From JAOSJL01 sp963704035 (GTDB lineage: Bacteria > Actinomycetota > Acidimicrobiia > IMCC26256 > JAOSJL01), in NCBI GenBank assembly GCA_963704035.1, contig CAVPGR010000002.1, positions 806,001 to 870,000 of the forward strand: DNA of 64,000 nucleotides. Direction: 5' to 3'. Of the stretch, positions 23,991 through 34,085 are shown piece by piece (the stretch's first letter is position 1; the number at the start of each line of letters is the position of its first letter). Under the pieces are notes generated by a model that worked only from the letters and a program-made list of their open reading frames with translations, was not told the origin of the DNA and did not search any database. The translations under genes were made by a program, and so were the position numbers.

Positions 23991-26374
23991 TCAGGCGCGG
24001 GCTTCCAGTTCTGCGACCCTGCTCTGAACGGCGAGGACGCTGTCGGGGTTGAGTGAAATCGAGTCGATCCCCGCATCCACGAGCAGTTCCGCGAATTCGG
24101 GATGGTCGCTCGGAGCCTGACCGCAGATCCCCACCTTGCGCCCGTGCTCGTGCGCGACCTCGATCACCTGGCGGATCATCGTGACCACCGCGTCGTTGCG
24201 TTCGTCGAAGAGGTGGGCGAGCAACTCGGAGTCGCGGTCGACGCCGAGCACGAGTTGGGTGAGGTCATTGCTGCCGATCGAGAAGCCGTCGAACCGTTGT
24301 GCGAACTGGTCGGCGAGAACGACGTTGGAAGGGATCTCACACATCACGTACACCTCGAGGCCGTGCTCTCCCCGGCGCAGACCCTCGTCGGCCATCACCT
24401 CGAGCACACGGTCGGCCTCCACCGTCGTTCGACAGAAGGGGATCATCACGAGGACGTTGTCGAGCCCCATCTGTTCGCGCAGCCGGCGGATAGCGCGGCA
24501 TTCGAGGCGAAAGCCGTCCCGGTAGCGGTCGTCGTAGTAGCGCGACGCTCCGCGGAACCCGATCATCGGATTGTCCTCGTCGGGCTCGAAGTCGGTACCG
24601 CCCAGAAGGTCGGCGTATTCGTTCGTCTTGAAATCGCTCATCCGGATGATGACGGGATCGGGATGCTGGGAGGCGGCGAGGCGTGCCAACCCGGAGGTGA
24701 GTCGGTCGATGAAATACTCGCTCGGCTCGTCGTAGTCGCGAGTCAGGCGGGTGATCTCGGCGCGCGTGTCTGGATCCGATACCCGGTCGAGGTGTGCGAG
24801 AGCCATCGGGTGGATCTTGATGGCGTCGTTGATGACGAACTCCATCCGTGCGAGACCGATCCCCCGCACCGGTAGCTTCCACCAACGGAACGCAGCGTCG
24901 GGGCTGGCGATGTTGAGCATGATGCGCGTGCGTGTCTCGGGGACCTTCGTCACGTCCAGCTCGAGCGTCTCGAATTCGAGGGAGCCCTCGTAGACCCGTC
25001 CGGTCGGGCCCTCCGCGCACGACACCGTCACCTCCTGGTCCTCCGCGAGCTCGGCTGTGGCGTGTCCGGTGCCGACGACGGCAGGTACACCGAGCTCCCT
25101 GCTCACGATGGCGGCGTGGCAGGTGCGGCCGCCATGGTCCGTGACGATCGCCCCGGCCCGACGCATGATCGGCATCCAGTCGGGATCGGTCATGGTGGCG
25201 ACGAGGATGTCGCCGTCCTCGAAGCGCCCGAAGTCGTCGGGAGAACCGATACGCCGCGCGGGGCCGGCCGCGATGCCGTTGCCCACGGCGGTCCCGCTGA
25301 GCAGCACGGTGCCGGACTCGGTCAGGTGGCTCACCTGGAGTGCGTCGCCGCGACGGGACTCGACGGTTTCGGGTCGTGCCTGGAGGATGAACAAGCGACC
25401 GGTATCCCCGTCCTTCGCCCATTCGATGTCCATCGGCCGCTCGTAGTGGCGTTCGATCGCTACCGCCCAGCGCGCCAACGTGAGCACTTCCTGGTCCGCG
25501 AGGACGAGGCGCGCCCGTTCCTCACCGGAGGTCGGAACGTTGACGGTCCCTCCTTCGGTGTAGATCATGCGCTGTTCTTTCGAGCCTCTGTGCCGATCGA
25601 TGATCGGGACGGTCGCGGGATCGTCGAGTGCTCCCTTGAAGACCCAGAAGGCGTCGGGGTCCACTGCACCTTGCACCACGTTCTCCCCCAGGCCCCACGC
25701 GCCTTCGATGACCACGACGCCGGGGAAGCCGCTCTCGGGATCGAGTGTGAACATGACGCCCGAGGCACCTGTACCCGCTCTGACCATCCGCTGCACGCCC
25801 ACGGAGAGGGCCACCTCTGTGTGGTCGAATCCGTGTTCCTCCCGGTAGGCGATTGCCCGGTCCGTGAACAGGGATGCGAAGCAGCGCCGGACGCTGTTCA
25901 GCAGCGCATCGTGACCCCGAACGTTGAGATAGGTCTCCTGTTGGCCGGCGAAGCTGGCATCGGGAAGATCCTCCGCGGTGGCGCTGGAGCGGACGGCGAC
26001 ATCGAGGTCGAGCTCTCCCGAAGACTCAGTATCCCGACCACGCGCACGAGGTCCCGGTACGCGTCCCCGACTCCCTCGACCAGGGCATCGGGAAGTGCGC
26101 CCTCGAGGAAGGCTCCCCGCACGGCGGCTCCGACCGTCCGCAGCGATACTCCCGCGGCGAGGGCGGCAATCTGTTCCTTCAGAACCAGGTCCAGACGGTT
26201 TTCCCGCACGAACGCCCGGTACGCGGCCGACGTCGTTGCGAATCCGCCGGGGACGTCCACGCCCTCACTCTGAAGCGACTGAATCATCTCCCCGAGCGAA
26301 GCGTTCTTGCCTCCGACGGCCGACACATCGCCCATTCCGACCTCGTCGAGGCCGACAACCCACCTATCGACCAC
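23991..26374 (-). CDS. ppsA: Phosphoenolpyruvate synthase, frameshifted
   Basis: Converts pyruvate, ATP and water to PEP, AMP and phosphate, the first step of gluconeogenesis from pyruvate. The N-terminal ATP-grasp domain starts VVGLDEVGMGDVSAVGGKNA. At the CCC run 26033-26035 one base is missing; adding it reads DTESSGELDLDVAVRSSATA and continues intact. The phosphohistidine domain has GGRTCHAAIVSRELGVPAVV, and the PEP-binding barrel VYVMCEIPSNVVLADQFAQR and FSIGSNDLTQLVLGVDRDS. Restored length, about 794 residues, fits the family. Divergent from nifJ: PFOR in its pyruvate-forming direction plus PpsA would be a route from acetyl-CoA to PEP. Confidence 0.9.
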
Positions 26375-26422
26375 CGGATACCTCCCCTCCCCCGGGCCGG
26401 GTCAGCGCTGCGGCTTGGCCGT

Positions 26423-26428
26423 TAGCCT
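26423..26428 (+). promoter_or_regulatory. Putative -10 box, nifJ
   Basis: TAGCCT on the plus strand in the ppsA-nifJ divergent gap, about 115 bases before the assigned nifJ start, leaving a long leader. Assigned only because the same hexamer recurs at other gene starts here. Confidence 0.3.
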
Positions 26429-26542
26429 GCGGCCCGCGGGTCTTCTGGCCCTTCACGCGCGATGCTTCGAGCGTAGCGTCAACACAGCACGACGATGCAG
26501 GAAGGCGATGCACAGCGACACGGGGAGAAGCAAAGGGAATCG

Positions 26543-29500
26543 ATGCCGGAGCTGTTGACGACGCCGACGGGGACCCGAGCCTGCCTCGACGGGAATGAGG
26601 CTGTGGCGCGCGTCGCCCACGCCCTGAGTGAAGTCATCGCGATCTACCCGATCACGCCTGCCTCTCCCATGGGCGAGTACGCCGACGCGTGGTCGGTCGC
26701 CGGACGCCGGAATTTGTGGGGCACGGTTCCCGAGGTCATCCAGATGCAGGCGGAAGGCGGTGCGGCGGGCACGCTGCATGGTGCCGTGACCGAAGGCGCA
26801 CTCGGGACCACGTTCACGGCGTCGCAGGGTCTGCTTCTCATGATTCCCAATCTCTTCAAGATCGCGGGCGAGCTGACCCCCGCGGTCGTGCACGTCGCCG
26901 CCCGGACAGTCGCCACCCACGCGCTGTCGATCTTCGGTGACCACAGTGATGTCATGGCCGCTCGCTCGACGGGCTGCGCCATGCTCTGCTCGTCGTCGGT
27001 GCAGGAGGCCCACGACTTCGCTGCCGTGGCCCACGCATCGACACTGGCAGGTCGGATTCCGTTCCTCCACTTCTTCGACGGCTTCCGTACGTCGCACGAA
27101 ATCGACACAATCCGGATCCTCGAGGACGACGACCTTCGCGCTCTTGTCGACGATGACGATCTCCTCGCTCACCGTGCACGGGGCCTCGACCCCGAGAATC
27201 CGGTTCTGCGCGGTTCGGCGCAGAACCCGGATGTGTTCTTCCAGGCGCGCGAGGCGGCGAACTCGTTCCATGAGGCTCTCCCCGACATCGTCGCCGACCG
27301 CATGGACCGTCTCGCCTCGCGAACAGGTCGCCGCTACGGACTCGTCGACTACGAGGGGGCTCCGGATGCCGAGCGTGTCGTCGTGCTGATGGGCTCCGGA
27401 GCAGGGGCGGCCCGGGAAGCCGTGCGCGCTCTCGCGTCAAACGGTGAGCGTGTCGGGGTCGCCGTGATCCGGCTCTTTCGGCCGTTCCCCACCGACGCAC
27501 TTCTCGATGCGCTTCCCGACACGACCCGTGCCGTCGCCGTGCTGGACCGAACGAAGGAGCCGGGGGCCGTCGGCGAGCCCTTGTTCACCGACGTCGCCGC
27601 CGTGCTCGCCGAAGCGGCTTCCACCGGTCGACTCGCTGCACCGATACCGGTCATCGGTGGTCGGTACGGACTCTCCTCCAAGGAGTTCACACCCGCGATG
27701 GTGAAGGCGGCGCTGGATGAACTCGACCAATCCGAGCCGCGGCGTCGTTTCACACTGGGGATCACCGATGACGTCACGTGGACGAGCCTGTCCGTCGACG
27801 AGGAGTTCCGAACCGATGCGGCACTCACGCGAGCCGTCTTCTACGCACTCGGCTCCGACGGAACGGTGAGTGCCAACAAATCATCCATCAAGATCATCGG
27901 TGAGCAGGCGGGTCTCGAGGCCCAGGGTTACTTCGTCTACGACTCGCGGAAGGCCGGAGCCACGACGGTGTCGCATCTGCGGTTCGGACCCGACCCGATC
28001 GACTCCACTTATCTGGTGGAGGACGCCGATTTCGTGGCGTGTCACCAGTTCTCTCTTCTCGACGACCTCGATGTCCTTGCGACGGCGCGGCGGGGCGCGA
28101 CGTTCCTGCTCAACGCCCCCTATCCGGCGGATGAGGTGTGGGACCGGCTCCCCCTCGAGGTTCAGGAAGACGTCATCGCCAAGGACCTCGACGTCCGTGT
28201 CGTGGACGCCCACGCCATCGCGGGCGACCTCGGTCTCGGCGGGCGTATCAACACCGTCATGCAGACCTGTTTCTTCGCCCTGACCGATGTTCTCGATACC
28301 GACATGGCTCTCGTCTACGTGAAGGAAGCGATCGAGAAGGCCTATGCGAAGGCGGGCTCCGAGGTGATTCGGCGGAACTGTGGGGCGGTTGACAGGGCAC
28401 TCGATGCTCTCGCCCGGGTCGAGGTCCCCGCGGCACCGTCCAGCCCGATCCGCCGTCGAAGCCGCATTTCCGACGATGCGCCCGACTTCGTGCGACGTGT
28501 CACGGCCCGCCTGCTCGCCGGTGAGGGTGACCGCCTTCCTGTCGAGCGCGTTGCCCGTCGACGGAACATTCCCGACGGGGACCGCCGCGTTCGAGAAGAG
28601 GCGCCTGGCCCGCGAGATCCCGATCTGGGATCCGGAGATCTGCATCGACTGCGGGAAGTGCGCCGTGGTCTGCCCGCACGCGGCGATCCGCATGAAGGTG
28701 TACGAACCCGACGCGCTCGAGACCGTGTCCGGTGAGCTCCCCACCAAGTCGTTTCGATCGCGCGAGGTCGACGACATGGCGCTGACGATCCAGGTGGCAC
28801 CCGACGACTGCACGGGATGCGGGATCTGTGTCGACGTCTGCCCGGCGAAGAGCAAGTCCGAGGTTCGTCACAAGGCCATCAACATGGAGAGGGCCGACGC
28901 CCACCGTGACGTCGAACGTGAGCGTTTCGAGCGGTTCCTTGCACTACCCGAGATCGATCGGAGCCTGCTCGCCCACGACTCGGTCAAGGGCTCCCAGGTT
29001 CTCGAACCGCTGTTCGAGTTTTCCGGTGCGTGCGCCGGATGTGGCGAGACGCCGTACCTCAAGCTCCTCACCCAACTCTTCGGCGAGCGTCTCGTCGTGG
29101 CGAACGCCACCGGTTGCTCCTCGATCTACGGTGGGAACCTTCCGACGACACCATGGTCGACGAACGCAGACGAGCGCGGTCCCGCGTGGTCGAACTCGCT
29201 CTTCGAGGACAACGCCGAGTTCGGACTCGGAATCGGTCTGGGGATCGAGCGGCATGCCTCCCAGGCCGAAGAGCTTCTACGCGCGCTCTCCCCCACAGTC
29301 GGTTCTGATCTGGCGACGGAGATCCTCGACGCCGACCAGTCCACCGAAGCCGAGATCGCCGCGCAGCGCAACCGCATCGAGGAGTTACGGTCGCGACTCG
29401 ACGCCCTGAGAGACAACCCCGAGGCGGTGCGCCTCCTCAGCGTGGTCGGACGGCTGTTGCGTTCGAGTGTCTGGATCGTCGGTGGTGACGGATGGGCCTA

Positions 29501-30146
29501 CGACATCGGATTCGGTGGCCTCGATCACACTCTCGCCTCGGGCCGTGATGTCAACATCCTCGTGCTCGATACCGAGGTCTACTCGAACACCGGCGGACAG
29601 GCATCGAAGGCGACGCCACGCGCGGCGGTGGCCAAGTTCGCCGCTGCGGGCAAGGCAACCCCGAAGAAGGACCTCGGAGCGATCGCTAGGGCGTACGGCA
29701 ACGTCTACATCGCGCAGATCGCCCTCGGTGGCAGCGACGTCCAGTCGGTCAAGGCACTCCTCGAAGCCGACGCGTGGCCGGGCCCGTCGCTCGTGATCGC
29801 CTATTCCACGTGCATTGCCCATGGGATCGACATGTCACGGTCGATGAACCACCAGAAGGACGCTGTGCGCAGCGGCTACTGGCCCCTGTACCGCTTCCAT
29901 CCGGGAACAGCGGAGCACGAGCACCCCTTCCATCTCGACTCGCACACACCCGCGATCCCGTTTCGTGACTTCGCCCGAGCAGAAGCGCGCTTCGCCGTCC
30001 TGGCCCGCTCCGACCCTGATCGCGCCGAAAAGCTCGCGGAGCTGGCCCAGGCCGATATCGATGAACGCTGGCGCTTCTACGAACAGCTCGCCGGTGTCGA
30101 ACGAAGTGTCCCCCAGGTCTCCCCACACGAGGAGGACGACTCGTGA
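26543..30146 (+). CDS. nifJ: Pyruvate:ferredoxin (flavodoxin) oxidoreductase, frameshifted
   Basis: Oxygen-sensitive homodimeric PFOR: pyruvate + CoA + oxidised ferredoxin to acetyl-CoA, CO2 and reduced ferredoxin. Domain order is complete: pyrimidine-binding region (SEVIAIYPITPASPMGEYAD), CoA-binding region, gamma domain (SANKSSIKIIGEQAGLEAQG), two 4Fe-4S motifs (CIDCGKCAVVCPHAAI and CTGCGICVDVCP), then the TPP domain (CAGCGETPYLKLLTQLF, WIVGGDGWAYDIGFGGLDH). One inserted base near 28543 breaks the frame within LPVSALPVDGTFPTGTAAFE. Restored length is about 1200 residues, typical. The ATG at 26543 fits the family N-terminus better than the one 48 bases upstream. It is coupled to the next gene by a GTGA overlap. 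Confidence 0.92.
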
Positions 30147-31168
30147 GCTCATCGCACGTACCCGATCTCAGGACCCGGTACCTGGGTCTGGACCTGCGTT
30201 CGCCCCTCGTGGCGTCTGCATCGCCCGCTACCGGCACCGTCGATGGGATGGAGCGTCTGGAAGCGGCGGGTGCTGCCGCCGTCGTTCTTCCGTCTTTGTT
30301 CGAGGAACAACTCACCCACGATCAGGTCGAGGTCCAGGCCTACCTCGATGCGGGGAGTGAGAGCTTCGGCGAGGCCCTGTCCTTCGTGCCCGAGGTGACC
30401 GACTACAACACGGGCCCCGAGCGGTATCTGGGTCTACTCGGAGAAGCCCGCGAGCGGCTTTCGATTCCGGTGATCGCGAGCCTGAACGGCACGACACTGG
30501 GCGGGTGGGCGCACTACGCCCATCTGTGTGAACAGGCGGGCGCCCACGCGTTGGAGCTCAACGAATACCTCCTCGCCGCCGATCCGTCGGATTCTCCGGA
30601 TGTCGTCGAGGGGCGGTACCTGGAGTTGGTCGAAGCGGTTGTCGCCTCGGTCGACATCCCCGTGGCGGTGAAGCTCTCGCCGTACTTCACGTCGTTCGGC
30701 CATTTCGCCCGCCGCCTTGCCGACGCCGGCGCGAGCGGCCTCGTTCTCTTCAACCGCTTCACCCGTCTCGACGTGGACCTCGACACGCTGGAACTCCATC
30801 TTCCCGTGGACCTCAGCACTTCGCAGGCGCTGGGAATGCCGCTTCGGTGGACCGGGGTTCTGTTCGGCCGCGTCGATGCGTCGCTGGCGGTCTCGGGCGG
30901 CGTGCATTCCGGTGTCGACGCAGCGAAGGCCCTACTCGTGGGAGCCGACGTCGCCATGACGACGTCGGCCGTGCTGAAGGGCGGCGCGGCCGCACTCACC
31001 GAGATCGAGAGCGAGCTGACCGAGTGGCTCACCGAGAACGAGTACGAATCCGTGGCCCAGCTTCGCGGGAGTGTCAGCCGGTCCCGCGTGCCCGACCCGT
31101 CCGTCTACGAGCGTGCCAACTACGTCCACTCACTGACGCGCTACGCCAGCAACTTCCAGCCGCAGTAG
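30143..31168 (+). CDS. Dihydroorotate dehydrogenase-like protein
   Basis: A 341-residue TIM-barrel flavoprotein-like protein: RTRYLGLDLRSPLVASASPA, VIASLNGTTLGGWAHYAHLC, HALELNEYLL, IPVAVKLSPYFTSFGHFARR and LAVSGGVHSGVDAAKALLVG, the last being the FMN phosphate region of the family. Proteins of this subfamily are often found directly after nifJ, as here, where the GTG overlaps the nifJ stop by four bases. It probably does not serve pyrimidine synthesis; a redox partner role for PFOR is an inference from that pairing. Confidence 0.87.
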   Translation: MSSSHVPDLRTRYLGLDLRSPLVASASPATGTVDGMERLEAAGAAAVVLPSLFEEQLTHDQVEVQAYLDAGSESFGEALSFVPEVTDYNTGPERYLGLLGEARERLSIPVIASLNGTTLGGWAHYAHLCEQAGAHALELNEYLLAADPSDSPDVVEGRYLELVEAVVASVDIPVAVKLSPYFTSFGHFARRLADAGASGLVLFNRFTRLDVDLDTLELHLPVDLSTSQALGMPLRWTGVLFGRVDASLAVSGGVHSGVDAAKALLVGADVAMTTSAVLKGGAAALTEIESELTEWLTENEYESVAQLRGSVSRSRVPDPSVYERANYVHSLTRYASNFQPQ

Positions 31169-31196
31169 GGCACGGCCCGGAACCGGAGGTCGAACC

Positions 31197-31630
31197 ATGA
31201 ACGAGATCGTGGTCGGAACAGATGGCTCGGACGGCTCCCGTCGGGCCGTGGAGTGGGCGGCCGCCGAGGCCCGGCGTCGGGACTGTCCACTCGTGATCGT
31301 CGTCTGCTGGGAAATTCCCGCTTTGATCGATGGGAGCGCTCCCGTGTGGGGCGCAACCGATTGGTGGGACTCTTGCGCGAGGACGCCGAGAAGACGGGAG
31401 CGACGATCGCAGCGGAATGCGCTGGAGGGCTCGACCCCGAGGTTCGTGTCATCGAGGGCCCGGCGGCCCGCGTGCTCGTCGACGTCGCACAGAACGCCGA
31501 CCTGCTCGTGGTGGGCTCCCGGGGACGCGGCGGTTTCGCGAGCCTGCTCTTGGGCTCCGTGAGCAGCCAGTGCGCGCATCACGCGCCGTGTCCGGTGGCC
31601 ATCGTGCCCGAATCAGCGGGGCAACCCTGA
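31197..31630 (+). CDS. Universal stress protein (UspA family), frameshifted
   Basis: About 144 residues, single USP domain. The N-terminus NEIVVGTDGSDGSRRAVEWA has the ATP-binding Asp; a CGGAGGT ribosome site lies before the ATG. The frame breaks at roughly 31345-31370, and the continuation is in another frame: LLREDAEKTGATIAAE, VIEGPAARVLVDVAQNADLL and VVGSRGRGGFASLLLGSVSS, the last being the G-x2-G-x9-G(S) nucleotide motif. The exact break cannot be placed because this part is variable. Such proteins are induced by hypoxia in mycobacteria. It converges on hypE. Confidence 0.82.
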
Positions 31631-31647
31631 CCCCAGCCGGTCTGCGA

Positions 31648-32718
31648 TCAGCAGATCCGGGGAAGTTGATCGGCAGTGAGCATCAGGAGCGGACGCGTGA
31701 CGCCGAGGCCCGTGCGCAGGTGCACGGAGGCGGGTCCGGATTCCACCCGCCCGATAGCGACAGCCTGCCTTCCGATTGGATGCGCCCGGGCAGCCTCCAC
31801 GACGGCGGCGGAGCTGTCCGATCCGACCATCGCGACGCATACACCCTCGTTCGCGACGTAGAGGGGGTCGATTCCGAGCGTCTCACAGGCTGCGCGGACA
31901 GGGTCCTGGACGGGAACCGCCTCGTCGTCGATGGTGATGGTGACACCGGCGGACGCGGCGAGCTCATTGAGGACGGTCGCCAGACCTCCTCGCGTCGCAT
32001 CTCGGAGGCAATGGAGGGAGCCGGCGACCTGCATCGCTTCGACGAGTTCTGTCAGTGGCGCCGTGTCGCTGCCGACGTCGACCTCGAAGTCGATACCCGC
32101 GCGTCGCGACATCACGGCCACGCCGTGACTCCCCACGGGACCCGACACGATGACGACGTCGCCGTTCTCGATGTGCTCGGGCCCGAGATGCACGCCCTCC
32201 GGCAAGGTGCCTACGCCGGAGGTGACGATGAAGATGCCGTCGGCTCCACCCCGCTCCACGACCTTCGTGTCCGCTGCGACGAGCCGAATCCCGGCGGTGG
32301 TGCAGGCGGCCCCCATGGATTCGGCGATCCGCCCGAGGTCGTCGGTGGGAAACCCTTCCTCCAGGATGAAAGCAGCCGAGAGGAACGTCGGGCGTGCTCC
32401 CACGACCGCCAGATCGTTGACGGTGCCGTTGACGGCCAATGCCCCGATGTCGCTGCCTGGGAAGAACGCCGGTTGGACCACGAAGCCGTCGGTGGTGAAT
32501 GCAAGGCGCGTCCCTTCGACGTCGACCACCGCGGCGTCACCGAGCCGCGCCAGTTCGGGATCGCCGAGAGCCGGATGGAACAGCGATCGCACGAGATCGG
32601 CCGACAGACGACCACCACTTCCGTGCCCGAGCAGGATCTGGTCACCGGGAGGCAAGGGAGCAGGGCAAGCGAAGGCGATCGGAGTGGAGCGGCGCACCGA
32701 GGCGTCGGGATCGCTCAT
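31648..32718 (-). CDS. hypE: Hydrogenase maturation protein HypE
   Basis: Dehydrates the carbamoylated C-terminal cysteine to thiocyanate, the source of the cyanide ligands of the NiFe centre. The protein is 356 residues from this ATG (overlapping the hypD stop, ATGA) and ends exactly in PRIC, whose last Cys accepts the carbamoyl group. Other landmarks are ILLGHGSGGRLSADLVRSLF, LAFTTDGFVVQPAFFPGSDI and LHCLRDATRGGLATVLNELA, typical of the AIR-synthase fold. Last gene of the hydrogenase operon. Confidence 0.95.
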   Translation of the reverse strand: MSDPDASVRRSTPIAFACPAPLPPGDQILLGHGSGGRLSADLVRSLFHPALGDPELARLGDAAVVDVEGTRLAFTTDGFVVQPAFFPGSDIGALAVNGTVNDLAVVGARPTFLSAAFILEEGFPTDDLGRIAESMGAACTTAGIRLVAADTKVVERGGADGIFIVTSGVGTLPEGVHLGPEHIENGDVVIVSGPVGSHGVAVMSRRAGIDFEVDVGSDTAPLTELVEAMQVAGSLHCLRDATRGGLATVLNELAASAGVTITIDDEAVPVQDPVRAACETLGIDPLYVANEGVCVAMVGSDSSAAVVEAARAHPIGRQAVAIGRVESGPASVHLRTGLGVTRPLLMLTADQLPRIC

Positions 32719-33818
32719 GCGGGTGCCGTGGTCGCGGTCCGTCCGGCCAGGTGGTAGGCCGCGCACGCACCCTCCGACGACACCATCGGCACGCCCAGAG
32801 GGTGTTCGGGAGTGCAGTCACGGCCGAACGCGGCGCACTCGTCGGGTTTCGCCCGACCCTGGAGGACGAGTCCGGCGATGCAGCGCTCGGACTCCTCCAC
32901 AGCGACACCGGTGGACGGGAACCTGTGCTCGGCGTCGAAGCGCCGGAACAGCTCACGGAGGCGGAGACCCGATTGCGGAAGAACGCCGATGCCGCGCCAT
33001 GCCCGGTCGCAGGGTTCGAAGACCTCGCGGACGACCTCGCGAGCAGTCGCATTGCCGCCCTCGTGCACAGAACGGACATACTGATTTTCGACTTCCGCCC
33101 GACCAGTCTCGAGTTGCTCGACGGTCATGGCCACGCCTTCCAGGAGATCCACGGGCTCGAAGCCTGTGACCACGATCGGAACTCCGAATCCGGTCGTGAT
33201 CGGTTCGTACTCACCCCAACCCATCACGGTGCACACGTGCCCCGGAGCGAGAAACCCCTGCACCCTGTTGCCCGGCGCCGAGAGGATGGCCACCATCGCT
33301 GGTGGCACGAGAACGTGGGCGACAAGGACCGAGAAATTCCCGATACCGAGGTCGGCCACGCGTCGCACCACCATGGCGTTGGCGGGAGCCGTGGTCTCGA
33401 AACCGACAGCGAAGAACACGACCTCACGGTCTGGCTCGCTCCACGCGATCTCCAGAGCGTCGAGTGGCGAATAGACCACACGGACGTCGGCACCGGCTGC
33501 GCGGGCCCGCAGGAGATCGTCGTGTGAGCCCGGCACGCGCAACATGTCACCGAAGGAGCAGAGCGTGACGTCGGGCCGGCGAGCCAGCTCGAGAGCGTGG
33601 TCGATCACCCCCAGCGGGGTGACGCAGACGGGACAACCGGGACCGTGTACGAGCTCTACCGTGTCGTCGAGCAACTCGTCCAGACCGGTTCGAACGAGGG
33701 TGTGTGTCTGACCGCCGCAGACCTCCATCAGTGTCCATTTCTTCGACGCGGTCTCGCGGATGCGAGCGAGAAGGCTTCGAGCGACGTCGCTGTCGCGGTA
33801 TTCGTCGACGAAACGCAT
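32715..33818 (-). CDS. hypD: Hydrogenase maturation protein HypD
   Basis: A 367-residue Fe-S protein which, with HypC, assembles the Fe(CN)2CO unit. Visible motifs: WTLMEVCGGQTHTLVRTGLD, HGPGCPVCVTPLGVIDHAL, FFAVGFETTAPANAMVVRR, APGHVCTVMGWGEYEPITTG, GFEPVDLLEGVAMTVEQLET and a C-terminal Cys-rich part (ECAAFGRDCTPEHPLGVPMV). The start ATG shares one base with the hypC stop (TGATG). Confidence 0.96.
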   Translation of the reverse strand: MRFVDEYRDSDVARSLLARIRETASKKWTLMEVCGGQTHTLVRTGLDELLDDTVELVHGPGCPVCVTPLGVIDHALELARRPDVTLCSFGDMLRVPGSHDDLLRARAAGADVRVVYSPLDALEIAWSEPDREVVFFAVGFETTAPANAMVVRRVADLGIGNFSVLVAHVLVPPAMVAILSAPGNRVQGFLAPGHVCTVMGWGEYEPITTGFGVPIVVTGFEPVDLLEGVAMTVEQLETGRAEVENQYVRSVHEGGNATAREVVREVFEPCDRAWRGIGVLPQSGLRLRELFRRFDAEHRFPSTGVAVEESERCIAGLVLQGRAKPDECAAFGRDCTPEHPLGVPMVSSEGACAAYHLAGRTATTAPA

Positions 33819-34084
33819 CAGGGAGCTCGGGCCGTGTCGGTGGGAGTGCCGAGCTCGTCGGCGAGCTGGGCCTCGGACAGCAGGGCGTAGGTCCGCTCGG
33901 CTTCGACCTCGTCGACAACGGAGATGGCGAATCCGACGTGGACGATGACGAAGTCGTCGATCGCGACCTCGGGCGTGTAGGCGAGACACACGTCGCGACG
34001 GACCCCGCCGAAATCTACGACACCCATGGGCAAGGCGTCGTCGTCGTGGCGATCGATCACCCGCCCGGGGATACCGAGACACAT
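33818..34084 (-). CDS. hypC: Hydrogenase maturation chaperone HypC
   Basis: An 88-residue chaperone beginning MCLGIPGRVIDRHDDD. The N-terminal Cys (exposed after Met removal) binds the Fe(CN)2CO unit and the large-subunit precursor. DFVIVHVGFAISVVDEVEAE is the standard beta-strand core. It follows hypF by one base and runs into hypD. Confidence 0.95.
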   Translation of the reverse strand: MCLGIPGRVIDRHDDDALPMGVVDFGGVRRDVCLAYTPEVAIDDFVIVHVGFAISVVDEVEAERTYALLSEAQLADELGTPTDTARAP

Positions 34085-34085
34085 C